This document shows, one piece after another, positions 8,298 to 17,020 of a stretch of DNA of 64,000 nt. Location of the stretch: NCBI RefSeq assembly GCF_032302195.1, contig NZ_CP135275.1:3906001-3970000 (forward strand), written 5' to 3'. Every line of letters starts with the position of its first letter. Position 1 is the first letter of the stretch. The notes beneath the pieces are model-generated. The model worked only from the letters and a program-made list of their open reading frames with translations, was not told the origin of the DNA and searched no databases. A program made the position numbers and the translations under genes. This DNA comes from Paenibacillus sp. MMS20-IR301. GTDB taxonomy: Bacteria > Bacillota > Bacilli > Paenibacillales > Paenibacillaceae.

Positions 8298-8921
8298 ATG
8301 TTTGCCGCTACCACCCTATGGCTGTTCATAGGAACATCCCTGATTCTCATCCTTATTCCGGGACCCGATCTGATCTTCACACTGACTCAAGGAATCACAA
8401 ACGGCAAGAAGGCCGGAGTGATTACGGCTATGGGCTTAAGCGCCGGAAATACGGTGCATACCCTTGCCGCTGCCCTGGGGCTGTCGCTGATTATCAAGAC
8501 CTCGGTAACCGCCTTTACCATTTTCAAAAGCCTCGGGGCACTCTATCTGCTGTATCTGGCGTATAAGTCCATTAAGCACCGCAAGGAGGCCCTTCAGCTG
8601 GACGGTGCTGCGGAGCCTGATACGAAAGGGCTGCTGCTCAAGGGAGTCCTGATGAACATCCTGAATCCGAAGGTCGCGGTGTTCTTCCTGACCTTCCTTC
8701 CCCAGTTCGTTAACTACTCCGCCGGCAGTGTTCCGCTGCAGATGATTCTGTTCGGGCTGATCTTCATTGGATTAACAGCCGTAATCTTCAGCGCCATCGG
8801 CTACTTTGCCGGCGGCTTCCGGAAGATATTCCTGCGCTCGCCCCGCTCGAATGAGATAATGAACATCGCCGCCGCAGTGATCTTCAGCGCGCTGGCGGTT
8901 AAGCTGCTGACGATGCATTGA
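8298..8921 (+). CDS. LysE/RhtB-family exporter
   Basis: This 207-aa protein has six predicted membrane helices and the family signature near the N-terminus (IPGPDLIFTLTQG). Conserved ILNPKVAVFFLTFLPQF lies mid-protein. LysE/RhtB proteins export amino acids or related metabolites by proton motive force. The start ATG follows AGAGGAG. It lies 69 bp downstream of the BmrR-like regulator and carries its own 19-bp-spacer promoter. This suggests inducible export of a compound that the regulator also binds. Pairing a GyrI-domain MerR with RhtB rather than an MFS pump is less common. Confidence 0.9.
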   Translation: MFAATTLWLFIGTSLILILIPGPDLIFTLTQGITNGKKAGVITAMGLSAGNTVHTLAAALGLSLIIKTSVTAFTIFKSLGALYLLYLAYKSIKHRKEALQLDGAAEPDTKGLLLKGVLMNILNPKVAVFFLTFLPQFVNYSAGSVPLQMILFGLIFIGLTAVIFSAIGYFAGGFRKIFLRSPRSNEIMNIAAAVIFSALAVKLLTMH

Positions 8922-8945
8922 GAGGCTTATGAGTTCATGGATAGA

Positions 8946-10289
8946 CTAGACCTCCAGCCATCCGTTGCTGATCACTTTTTTGTACCAGAAGAAGCTTTCC
9001 TTTGGCGTCCGCTCTAACGTAGCGAAATCCACATGAATCAGCCCGAAGCGCCGGCTGTAGCCGTCGGCCCATTCGAAATTATCGAGCAGGGACCAAGCCA
9101 TATATCCCTTGACCGCTACTCCGTCCTCCATGGCCCGGTTCAGCTGCAGCAGATGCTTCCGCAGATATTCAATACGCTTGGGATCGCGGACTTTGCCGTC
9201 TGCCTTCTCATCGTTATAGCAGGCCCCGTTTTCTGTAATGTAGATTGGAACGGCCCCGTAACGCTGCTTCATGTGCATGAGAACCTTATACAAGCCTTCG
9301 GGATAGATCGGCCAGTTAAAGTCGGTCCGTTCATAGCCCTCATCTATATCCTCCAGCTCAAACAGCCCGTTGTCTTGCTTGTAACGCCCCAGCGAACCCG
9401 TATAATAGTTTATTCCGAGGAAATCAACAGGCTGATGGATGATCTCCATATCGCCAGGCCGGATATCCGGCTTGGCTCCGTGGGCCTCGAAGGCCCGGAG
9501 CATGAAATCCGGATATTCACCTTTGAAAATAGGATCGAGGAACCATTCGACCATCCAGCCTACTCTGCGGCGGCAGGCCTCCGCATCCTCCGGCCTGGAG
9601 CTATACGGCTCACGCCAGGAGACATTAGGAGCATAGCCGATTTGTCCGTCAAATCCTGATTTTCTGAATATTTGTACAGCCCTCCCGTGCGCTACCATCA
9701 GATGATGGGCCACCCCGACTGCACTCTGCAGATTCTGCTCACCTGGAGCCAGATCACCGATATAATGCGCCTTAAAGGAGACACACCAGGGCTCATTAAA
9801 GGTGGTCCAATACTTTATTTTACCGTTGAAGGCTTCAAACATGGCTTCCGCATACTTGGCAAAAGCTTCAATCGTCTCACGATTCTTCCACCCGCCGTTA
9901 TCCTGCAGCTTCTGCGGAAGATCCCAATGATACAAGGTGCAGAAAGGCTCAATGCTATTAGCAATCAGCTGGTCAACCAGACGATGATAATAATCCAGCC
10001 CCTCCTGGTTGATCTCCCCTGCTCCGTCCGGGAAAATTCTGGACCAGGAAATTGAGAAACGGTAGGTTCGTAAACCCAGCTCCTTCATGCAGGCAATATC
10101 CTCTTCATACCTGTGGTAGCTGTCACAGGCGGTATCCCCATTGTCTCCATTACGGATATTGCCTGGCACCCGGGTATAAGTATCCCAGATGGACAGCCCT
10201 CTTCCTCCTTCATTCCAGGCACCTTCCACCTGATACGCGGCTGTTGCTGCTCCAAAGCAGAAATCAGCAGGAAACTGAATGATTGACAT
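8946..10289 (-). CDS. GH1 beta-glucosidase
   Basis: This 447-aa protein has the length and motifs of family 1 glycosidases: FPADFCFGAATAAYQVEGA at the N-terminus, acid/base Glu in TFNEPW, and nucleophile Glu in YITENGA. It has no signal peptide, so it acts inside the cell on imported beta-glucosides, hydrolysing with retention. The chosen start MSIIQF follows GGGAG with 8-nt spacing; upstream in-frame residues are not conserved in the family. It ends 24 bp from the convergent exporter gene. A second GH1 gene lies upstream on the same strand. Confidence 0.94.
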   Translation of the reverse strand: MSIIQFPADFCFGAATAAYQVEGAWNEGGRGLSIWDTYTRVPGNIRNGDNGDTACDSYHRYEEDIACMKELGLRTYRFSISWSRIFPDGAGEINQEGLDYYHRLVDQLIANSIEPFCTLYHWDLPQKLQDNGGWKNRETIEAFAKYAEAMFEAFNGKIKYWTTFNEPWCVSFKAHYIGDLAPGEQNLQSAVGVAHHLMVAHGRAVQIFRKSGFDGQIGYAPNVSWREPYSSRPEDAEACRRRVGWMVEWFLDPIFKGEYPDFMLRAFEAHGAKPDIRPGDMEIIHQPVDFLGINYYTGSLGRYKQDNGLFELEDIDEGYERTDFNWPIYPEGLYKVLMHMKQRYGAVPIYITENGACYNDEKADGKVRDPKRIEYLRKHLLQLNRAMEDGVAVKGYMAWSLLDNFEWADGYSRRFGLIHVDFATLERTPKESFFWYKKVISNGWLEV

Positions 10290-10416
10290 GCTATCTACTC
10301 CCTTTCTTTTGAACAAAGTCATGTATGCTCATTGTTAACAAACGGAAAAATAATCGAAATCAGCATGCTTGTGCCCGCCGGATCAGGGTTAAATCCCTTT
10401 AAGACCGGATTTATAA

Positions 10417-10488
10417 TCATTCCTTGTAAACGCCTCCATTACAGAATATTCCGCCCCCGCTTTGGGCCCTATGGCAAGGGTATCTCAT
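10417..10488 (-). CDS. Possible 23-aa leader peptide upstream of GH1
   Basis: A short frame starts at ATG 10488, closely after GAGGGAGG (spacing 4 nt), and ends at TGA 10417. It encodes a peptide starting MRYPCHRAQ and ending GGVYKE, with two Cys and a Gly run. A T/A-rich promoter-like stretch precedes it, and it stops about 130 nt before the GH1 start. The strong ribosome site is the only real support. It may be a translated leader, a small protein, or chance. Confidence 0.3.
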   Translation of the reverse strand: MRYPCHRAQSGGGIFCNGGVYKE

Positions 10489-10587
10489 AATTCCTCCCTC
10501 AGAAACAGGTATAATTTAAGAATTTACCAGGGCATTTTTAGTACAATTAGTCTTGCTGCAATCCCGCAATCAAGAAAGCAGAAAGAA

Positions 10588-10617
10588 CAGCCGCCCATCA
10601 TAATAGATGGACGGCTG
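10588..10617 (-). terminator. Rho-independent terminator of the second GH1 gene
   Basis: CAGCCGCCCATC (10588-10599) and GATGGACGGCTG (10606-10617) form an 11-of-12 bp stem with loop ATAATA. On the minus strand it is followed by a T-rich run (TTCTTTCTG). Confidence 0.7.
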
Positions 10618-10649
10618 CGATGAAACCGGTATTGCACATAAGCCTGCAC

Positions 10650-11915
10650 TTATTCGGATAATATCCCGGTGGCCGCAACCCGGCCCAGATAACGCGCACT
10701 TTCCTTCACTGTCCGCTCCTGTGTCTCCCGGTCAACTGCGATCAGGCCGAATCTCATCGAATACCCGGCACTCCATTCGAAATTATCGAATGTTGTCCAG
10801 TGCAGATAGCCGATTACCTGAATGCCATCCTTCAGACAGGAAGTGACGCCTTCAAGCCCGCGCCGGATGAATTCCACCCGCCGTGAGTCATCATCGGTAG
10901 CCACGCCGTGCTCGGTTACGAAGATCGGCAGCTTAAGCGCTCCTGCGGCCTTGCGGATTACCTGTTCCAGCGCTTCCGGATAGAACTCATAGTTCATCTG
11001 TGTCAGCTCAGCTCCGGCGGCAGGGGCTACCCGGCCTTCGGGGCCGTAGACCTCCCGGGTATAATTCTGCAGTCCAAAGAAATCATCGCCCTCCAGCATC
11101 GGCAGATATTGCCCGAAGTACTGCTGCCATTTGGCCGCTGCCTGCTCTTCCCCTCCGGCAACGGACTGGATATCGGACAGCGCCATGGACAAGCCCACCT
11201 TCGTTCCGGGATTCAGCTCCTTGATGACCTGTCTGGCCCGGCGGTGCGCCTCCGCAAGTATAGCGATCTTAGAATCATCCGAGATCATATGGAAGGTGAT
11301 ATACCTGTCTGCCGTAGTCCCGCACAGAGCCGCTGCCGATGCCCTCCACTCCGGAGCTGTCCAGCTCTCTCCGGCAATTCCAACCGGGGGGATAACTCCG
11401 ATGGTAGTGAACATCTCGCGCAGCATGACCGGCAGATTCACCTCGTTGAACGTCAGCACATATGGAATCAGCCCGCCGATTTCACTGAAGACAAACCTGC
11501 AGTAGTCGGCGAACCGCTGCGGAACCTCCTCACTGCCCCAGCCGCCGTACCGCATCAGCCATTGCGGGGATGAGAAATGATGCAGCGCTACAACCGGAAC
11601 AAGGCCATACTCCCGGCAGGCGAGAAGCACATCACGGTAATGGGCAATTGCCGATCTGGAATATTGCCCCGGCGCCGGTTCAATTCTGGCCCATTCAACC
11701 GAGAAGCGGTATGACTTCAGCCCCAGCTCTGCCATCAGGGCAATATCTTTCCGGTACAGCCGGTAATGATCAATGGTATCCCCGGATTTGTCCTTATACG
11801 GCGAGCCGTCCGCATATTCCTCCGCCCAGAAATCGCTGTTCGTATTATTGCCTTCCACCTGATAAGCCGCGGTTACCGACCCCACGATGAAATCCTCCGG
11901 TAAATGCAGTTTCAT
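10650..11915 (-). CDS. GH1 family glycosidase, divergent
   Basis: This 421-aa protein is related to the GH1 enzyme next to it but differs at both active-site motifs. The acid/base motif reads TFNEVN instead of TFNEP, and the nucleophile motif reads FVTEHG instead of ITENG. Both catalytic glutamates remain, so activity is plausible, with altered substrate or aglycone preference. It is cytosolic, with no signal peptide. The start MKLHLPEDF follows AGGAG; an upstream in-frame extension to 12005 lacks a ribosome site. It is divergent from an AraC gene at 12051, its likely regulator. Confidence 0.88.
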   Translation of the reverse strand: MKLHLPEDFIVGSVTAAYQVEGNNTNSDFWAEEYADGSPYKDKSGDTIDHYRLYRKDIALMAELGLKSYRFSVEWARIEPAPGQYSRSAIAHYRDVLLACREYGLVPVVALHHFSSPQWLMRYGGWGSEEVPQRFADYCRFVFSEIGGLIPYVLTFNEVNLPVMLREMFTTIGVIPPVGIAGESWTAPEWRASAAALCGTTADRYITFHMISDDSKIAILAEAHRRARQVIKELNPGTKVGLSMALSDIQSVAGGEEQAAAKWQQYFGQYLPMLEGDDFFGLQNYTREVYGPEGRVAPAAGAELTQMNYEFYPEALEQVIRKAAGALKLPIFVTEHGVATDDDSRRVEFIRRGLEGVTSCLKDGIQVIGYLHWTTFDNFEWSAGYSMRFGLIAVDRETQERTVKESARYLGRVAATGILSE

Positions 11916-11983
11916 ATGATACACACTCCTGCTCCCTATTATTTGCCGCTTGCTCCTAAAGTCTACAGGGAATGGATCCATGT

Positions 11984-11989
11984 TATAAT
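11984..11989 (+). promoter_or_regulatory. Probable -10 box of the AraC gene
   Basis: TATAAT lies 62 bp before the chosen start at 12051. No good -35 is seen 17 bp upstream (gtctac), so the promoter may need an activator. Confidence 0.4.
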
Positions 11990-12050
11990 GGCAGAAACCG
12001 ACCACTTACAGCCGTTGTATCTGAAAAACCGACATAATGAGGTGAAGCTA

Positions 12051-13046
12051 ATGCCCGGCTCTTCCGCAGGGAAATTCAAGGTGCTGGAAAGTCCGTTTGT
12101 GATGGGCGATCAGCCTATTCTGGAGTTTCAGGCCCCGCTCTCCGTGTTCATAAAATCCGCCGCAGGCGGCTCCATTCAGTATACCTCCATATATAACCGG
12201 ACCATGGATCAGTTTACCGGCGTTAACCTAAACACTCCTCATCAGCATAATTATTTCGAGCTTATGTATGTGCTGAGCGGCAGCCTGACGAACTACATTG
12301 AAGATAAAAAGGTTCATTACCACGCAGGTGACGGCTGTCTGATGAACCGTCATGTCTCTCATTACGAGGTTCCGGATGAGGGCTGTACTGTGATTTTCGT
12401 TGCGCTTTCGGTGTCTTTTCTGACAGAGCTGTTTCAAGAGGCTGATCCGGAGAAGAGCTGCGGCGGGGCGGGGCCGGTCTTTCAATTTCTCCGCTCCAAT
12501 ATAAGCACAGATAACGGGAGGGTATACAGCCGGAGCTACATAGAGTTTACCCAGCAGCAGGCGGAGGCCAGCCATTCGTTCCACATTCTGCTTGATTCGC
12601 TGCAGACGGAGCTTGTCTCCAGTGAAATCGGCGCCGGTTTATTTCAGCAGGGGCTGGTCCTGCGGATAATCAGTGCACTGCAGAAGGAAGAGCTGTTCTT
12701 CCTCAAGCTGCTCAATCTCGATCTGACCAAAGAGGAATTTCTGGTGAATCAGGTGCTGAACTTCATTGAACGGAAACACGGAAATCTCAGACGCTCCGAG
12801 CTCTCGGAGGCGCTGCACTATAACGAGGAATATCTCAACCGGCTGGTGAAAAAGCATACCGGCTGCAGCATGATGAAGCATGCGCAAAAAATAAAGGTGG
12901 ACAGCGCCTCCCGGCTCCTGCTCGAAAGCACACTGCCCGTCCGGGAAATTGCCGAAATTGCCGGTTTTGCTTCCGAATCCCACTTCTACCGCTTCTTCAA
13001 AACGAACACCTCCAGCTCACCGGACAAGTTCAGGAAACAGAGGTAA
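12051..13046 (+). CDS. AraC-family regulator with cupin sensor domain
   Basis: This 331-aa protein has an N-terminal cupin-like ligand domain (TPHQHNYFELMYVLSGS, then HAGDGCLMNRHVSHYEVP) and two C-terminal helix-turn-helix motifs ending HFYRFFKTNTSSSPDKFRK. Such regulators sense sugars and activate catabolic genes. The open frame continues upstream to 11904, but ATG 12051 has GAGGTG 6 nt ahead and lies downstream of a TATAAT box. It is divergent from the variant GH1 gene, its likely target. Confidence 0.88.
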   Translation: MPGSSAGKFKVLESPFVMGDQPILEFQAPLSVFIKSAAGGSIQYTSIYNRTMDQFTGVNLNTPHQHNYFELMYVLSGSLTNYIEDKKVHYHAGDGCLMNRHVSHYEVPDEGCTVIFVALSVSFLTELFQEADPEKSCGGAGPVFQFLRSNISTDNGRVYSRSYIEFTQQQAEASHSFHILLDSLQTELVSSEIGAGLFQQGLVLRIISALQKEELFFLKLLNLDLTKEEFLVNQVLNFIERKHGNLRRSELSEALHYNEEYLNRLVKKHTGCSMMKHAQKIKVDSASRLLLESTLPVREIAEIAGFASESHFYRFFKTNTSSSPDKFRKQR

Positions 13047-13073
13047 GTCACCGGGGAGGCAACCGGGAGGGGA

Positions 13074-14051
13074 TCAATCCCCGGCAGTATGCAGTCTTCG
13101 CCTGAACTGGCTGGGTAAGGTGCCATACGCTTTTTTGAATATCCGGTAGAAGTAGCTGGGGCTGCCCAGCCCGATCTGATGGGCAATCTCTTCAATCGAT
13201 AAGCTGCTGCTGATCAGCAGATCATACGCTTCCTGTAAGCGCCGTTTGTTGACCCATTCCTTGAAGGTAAGCCCGGTCTCTTCTTTGATCAGGCTGCTCA
13301 AATAATTCTTATTGAAATTCAGCCTGCGGGCCAGCTCGCTTAAAGTCAGGGTGCGGTACTCCTGTTCAATCATGCTGATGGCCTCTCTGACATTACTGTG
13401 ATATGGCATTGCCTCAATGTCACGCATCAGCAATTCTTCCATTTCCGCGAAAATAACCGGCAGCCAAAGCTCCGCCTTATGATACCGGGGCGGCTGATAG
13501 CCGAAATAATCCTCAATCAGGTAGCTCAGGCAATGCTGCAGCCGCTCATGCGCCTTACTCTGAACATGCAGATAGGTGTGGTTACGGTACTGGTGCTTGT
13601 TGACGGACAGCAGGAAGTCAGTAATGACGCTGCGGTGCCTGGCCATTTTGTGCAGCACGGTTGTATTGACCGAGCCGGACCTCACCAGAATATTAATCAG
13701 AATATCCTCAGCCCCCAGCGCTTTGATGGAATGGCTTATCCCGGGATGAATCAGCAACAGATCACCTTGCTCCAGCAGGACGGGTTCGCCTTCAATGAAC
13801 TGCGTACAGCTGCCTGCATACATATAGTTAAGCTCCAGGAATGTGTGCGAATGCAGCGGCATACCGATATAGCGGGCATGGCGGTTCATATAAATCTGAT
13901 GCTCCAGGAAAAAAGCCTGATCCGTCAGCACCGCCCCCTGTAAAGGGCTCCCTTCACGGTCCGTCTGTAACAGCCGGATGCTCTCCTCCGGTCCCAGCGC
14001 TTTAAGGGTCTGCTCAAATGTTGATTCGGCCCATATGGCTTCCCGTTGCAT
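13074..14051 (-). CDS. AraC-family regulator with cupin sensor domain
   Basis: This 325-aa protein has an N-terminal cupin region (MPLHSHTFLELNYMYAGS, then HPGISHSI) and a C-terminal AraC DNA-binding domain (LSELARRLNFNKNYLSSLIK, then YFYRIFKKAYGTLPSQFRR). The frame is open to 14150, but ATG 14051 has AGGAAGG 5 nt upstream. It follows the GH78 gene on the same strand, separated from it by a terminator, and ends 27 bp from the other AraC gene. It probably controls the rhamnosidase gene, the nearest catabolic gene. Confidence 0.88.
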   Translation of the reverse strand: MQREAIWAESTFEQTLKALGPEESIRLLQTDREGSPLQGAVLTDQAFFLEHQIYMNRHARYIGMPLHSHTFLELNYMYAGSCTQFIEGEPVLLEQGDLLLIHPGISHSIKALGAEDILINILVRSGSVNTTVLHKMARHRSVITDFLLSVNKHQYRNHTYLHVQSKAHERLQHCLSYLIEDYFGYQPPRYHKAELWLPVIFAEMEELLMRDIEAMPYHSNVREAISMIEQEYRTLTLSELARRLNFNKNYLSSLIKEETGLTFKEWVNKRRLQEAYDLLISSSLSIEEIAHQIGLGSPSYFYRIFKKAYGTLPSQFRRRLHTAGD

Positions 14052-14131
14052 AATATCCTTCCTCATTCCGCCACCGCTTTTTTTTGACTTTAGGTCATTA
14101 TCCCATGCGGCTTGCTTTTCTTCAAAACAAA

Positions 14132-14167
14132 GAGACAGAACCGCTCCCAAGGAGTTAATCCTGTCTC
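14132..14167 (-). terminator. Terminator of the rhamnosidase gene
   Basis: On the minus strand GAGACAG pairs with CTGTCTC around an inner CTCC/GGAG stem, followed by TTTGTTTTG. It lies just after the rhamnosidase stop at 14183. Confidence 0.65.
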
Positions 14168-14182
14168 CAGTTTCCGGGTAAT

Positions 14183-16933
14183 CTAGTTGCTTAGCTTGAG
14201 GCCTGAGAGCAGCAGTGCTGCCCGGCTGGCGGCTTCCTGCGTAACTCCGGTAAAGAACAGGCCGGAGATTTCCCGGATGGTCATGTTCAGCTGCTCCTCA
14301 TCGGCATGCCGGATGAACCGGGTTAAGGCTTCATCTACAGTCAGCAGCTGTTCGAACGCCGCCTCGTCCTTCTTAATATGGATTACCCGTGTATCCAGGT
14401 CGTATATCGTTCTAAGATCCTTCTGCGGCTGATATGTATACTCATAAATCCCTGAGGTAACATTGACCGGCTCTTGATCCGAATACGGCAGGATGATCGT
14501 AGCCTCCGCATTGAACGGAACCTCGAAGCGGCAGTGAATCTGCCCGTCATCCAGGATACTCCAGCTGCTCCCGACCGTTCCGGCTGTCGATTTATACCGG
14601 CAGGATAACCGGCCCAGCCGGGCATGCGGCTGAGGCGCAAGCAGCAGCTTACGGAAGCCGTTGCCGTCCGGACGGATGCCCGCAGCATACTCATACACAA
14701 ATTCCATCACAGCGCCGTAGCTGTAGTGATTCAAGGAATTCATCCCCGCCGGGTTCATCGAACCGTCAGGCAGCACACTGTTCCAGCGTTCCCAGATCGT
14801 TGTGGCTCCGAGATTTACGGCATATAACCAGCCCGGGAAATCCTCCTGCAGCAGGAAGTCGTAAGCCAGGTCAGCCATACCGTTCTCAGCCAGTACCTGG
14901 CAGAAGATTGGCGCCCCTACGAAGCCGCATCTGATTTTGTACAAATCCCTCTTGATCCGGTTCTTCAGCTGATTGATAATAACCTGCTTATCGGTGCAGA
15001 CTGCAAATTTGAGCGCGATGATGTAGGCCGATTGCGTATCCACACTCAGCCGCCCGGCAGGCGTGTAGTATTCGAAGAGAAGCTTTTCTTTTACCGCTCC
15101 GGCAAGCCTGCTGTAGTGTTCCGCCTCCTCTGCCCGGCCCAGCTTCCCGGAGAGATCGCCCACAATTCTGAGACTTTCATAATAATACACCGTAGCGATA
15201 TAAGTATCATCGGTGCCGCCCTTGAACGATGAAGGAGTAGCCCCGTCCAGCGCCAGCCAGTCCCCGAACTGGAAGCTGCCGTCATTCAGCCCGGCCCTTG
15301 TGCCATGCTTGTCCTCGATGCGGAAGCCGAGATAATCCACCCAATCCTTCATCAGCGGATAATATTGCGCGGCTTCAGCCACACTCCCGTAATTCTTCAG
15401 CAGGGTGGCCGGAATCAATGTTGCCGCATCCCCCCACACCGAAGCTCCGCCTCCGGTGCCCATCGCCGGCATATAGTTCGGAATGCTGCCGCCCAGCTTC
15501 AGCTGCTCCGTCCGCATATCAAACAGGTATTTACGGTAAAAGGCCCGTGTATCCATGTGATACGAAGCTGCCGGGGCAAACACCTGGGCATCCCCCGTCC
15601 AGCCGAGGCGCTCTGCACGCTGCGGGCAATCTGTCGGCATATCCAGGAAATTTGACTTAAGCCCCCACAGGCTGTTGGAATACAGCTGGTTCAGCTTGGC
15701 ATTGCCCGTCTCCACATAACCTGTCCGCTCCAGATCAGAGTAGATTGCCCGGCCCAGGACATCTTCCTTGGTGACGGAGTCCCAGCCGGTGACCCGCACA
15801 TACCGGAATCCGAAATAGGTGAAATGCGGGGTTACGGTTTCCCGGCTTCCGCCCGAGATGTAGGTAAAGCCTGCTGTGGCCGTCCCGTAATTATCATTAT
15901 AGAACCGGTCATTCTGCAGAATCTCACCGAACTCGAACCGGACGGTATGCCCTGCCGGGAAGTCGGCGGTGAATTCCAGCCAGCCGGCAAAATTCTGGCC
16001 AAAGTCGAGAATGGTTTCACCGGCCGGCGAATGCAGCACCTTCTGTACCGGCAGCATTTCCTGCAGCCGCAGCGGCGGACTGATCCGGTCCATCAGCTTG
16101 CTTTTATCCATAGGAAGAATATCGGCCTGGCCTTCTGTATCCGCATTCACGTCAATGGTCCGGTCAATAAGCTCCCCGTCATAAATCCCGCTCTCTATAA
16201 TTGAACTGCCTGTGCAGTGCCAGCTCTGATCCGTGGTAATCTTCCGCTCTTCGCCGTCTGTAAAGGTTAGGATTAGTTCAGCAATTGCCGCAAACCGGCT
16301 GCCGAAATAAGCCTGCTCCCCCTGCAGCCCAAAGCGGCCCTTATACCAGCCGTTCCCCAGCAGAATGGATAATTCGTTCTGTCCGCCAATCTGGCGGGTC
16401 ACATCATAGGTCTGCACCTGAATGAACGCATCATAATTGTTGACAAGCGGAGTCAGGACTTCATCGCCCACCTTCTCCCCGTTCAGATAAGCTTCATAGA
16501 GCCCCAGTCCGGTAATATATAACCGTGCCCTTGCCAGCGGTTTGTGAACAGCGAAATCCGTCAGCAGTCTCGGGTGAACACCGGAATCGGCCTGCGGGCC
16601 GATCCACTCCGCCTCCCATGGCTCGGCCAGCTTGCCGGTCTCAAACCGGCTGACCGCCTGCGCGTGACTGCCCTGATCCGAATAGACATCTATCCGGACA
16701 AAATATGTTGTTCGCGGCTGCAAATCCAGTTCTACCGCAACTCCCAGGCTATCCAAATCACCGGCTCTGCCGTACAGGATCTCCGTGAAATCCGGATCGG
16801 CTGAAATCTGCAGAGACGCGCTTGCCTGCATCTCACCAGCCGCCCCCTCGACTAACCAGCTGACAATCAGCGGTGTAAAATGATAGCCGAGAGGCTCCTC
16901 CACACCATTAAACCAGATTTTTGCAATCTGCAT
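14183..16933 (-). CDS. GH78 alpha-L-rhamnosidase
   Basis: This 916-aa protein has the expected order for family 78: N-terminal beta-sandwich domains (residues about 1-330), an (alpha/alpha)6 catalytic barrel with the diagnostic block MPTDCPQRAERLGWTGD, GATTIWERWNS later in the barrel, and a C-terminal beta domain. It hydrolyses terminal alpha-L-rhamnose from rhamnoglucosides or pectic oligosaccharides. No signal peptide is present, so it is intracellular and needs an importer. The start MQIAKIW follows AAAGGAG with 8-nt spacing; the TTG at 16954 precedes the ribosome site. It clusters with two GH1 genes, which suggests stepwise removal of rhamnose and then glucose. Confidence 0.94.
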   Translation of the reverse strand: MQIAKIWFNGVEEPLGYHFTPLIVSWLVEGAAGEMQASASLQISADPDFTEILYGRAGDLDSLGVAVELDLQPRTTYFVRIDVYSDQGSHAQAVSRFETGKLAEPWEAEWIGPQADSGVHPRLLTDFAVHKPLARARLYITGLGLYEAYLNGEKVGDEVLTPLVNNYDAFIQVQTYDVTRQIGGQNELSILLGNGWYKGRFGLQGEQAYFGSRFAAIAELILTFTDGEERKITTDQSWHCTGSSIIESGIYDGELIDRTIDVNADTEGQADILPMDKSKLMDRISPPLRLQEMLPVQKVLHSPAGETILDFGQNFAGWLEFTADFPAGHTVRFEFGEILQNDRFYNDNYGTATAGFTYISGGSRETVTPHFTYFGFRYVRVTGWDSVTKEDVLGRAIYSDLERTGYVETGNAKLNQLYSNSLWGLKSNFLDMPTDCPQRAERLGWTGDAQVFAPAASYHMDTRAFYRKYLFDMRTEQLKLGGSIPNYMPAMGTGGGASVWGDAATLIPATLLKNYGSVAEAAQYYPLMKDWVDYLGFRIEDKHGTRAGLNDGSFQFGDWLALDGATPSSFKGGTDDTYIATVYYYESLRIVGDLSGKLGRAEEAEHYSRLAGAVKEKLLFEYYTPAGRLSVDTQSAYIIALKFAVCTDKQVIINQLKNRIKRDLYKIRCGFVGAPIFCQVLAENGMADLAYDFLLQEDFPGWLYAVNLGATTIWERWNSVLPDGSMNPAGMNSLNHYSYGAVMEFVYEYAAGIRPDGNGFRKLLLAPQPHARLGRLSCRYKSTAGTVGSSWSILDDGQIHCRFEVPFNAEATIILPYSDQEPVNVTSGIYEYTYQPQKDLRTIYDLDTRVIHIKKDEAAFEQLLTVDEALTRFIRHADEEQLNMTIREISGLFFTGVTQEAASRAALLLSGLKLSN

Positions 16934-17020
16934 GTTATTCGCTCCTTTTGCCAAGTACGCTTACTATAGCTCTGTTGTCCTGACGAAACAATCGGCGAAT
17001 TTCAGCTAAATATGCACAAA

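Larger units (their letters stand above)
10290..10649. other. Leader region between the two GH1 genes
   Basis: These 360 bp hold the terminator of the upstream GH1 gene, a TTATAC-containing AT-rich stretch, a possible 23-codon leader ORF, and a weak cre-like match (10425-10438, minus strand TGGAGGCGTTTACA, two mismatches to the CcpA consensus). Nothing else was identified. Confidence 0.5.

Noticed and set aside
10425..10438. cre site for CcpA upstream of the GH1 gene
   Set aside because: It has two mismatches at conserved positions and lies inside the possible leader ORF. It is mentioned only as a weak match.
15298..15660. Two overlapping plus-strand frames
   Set aside because: Both are antisense to the GH78 catalytic barrel and show no family features.
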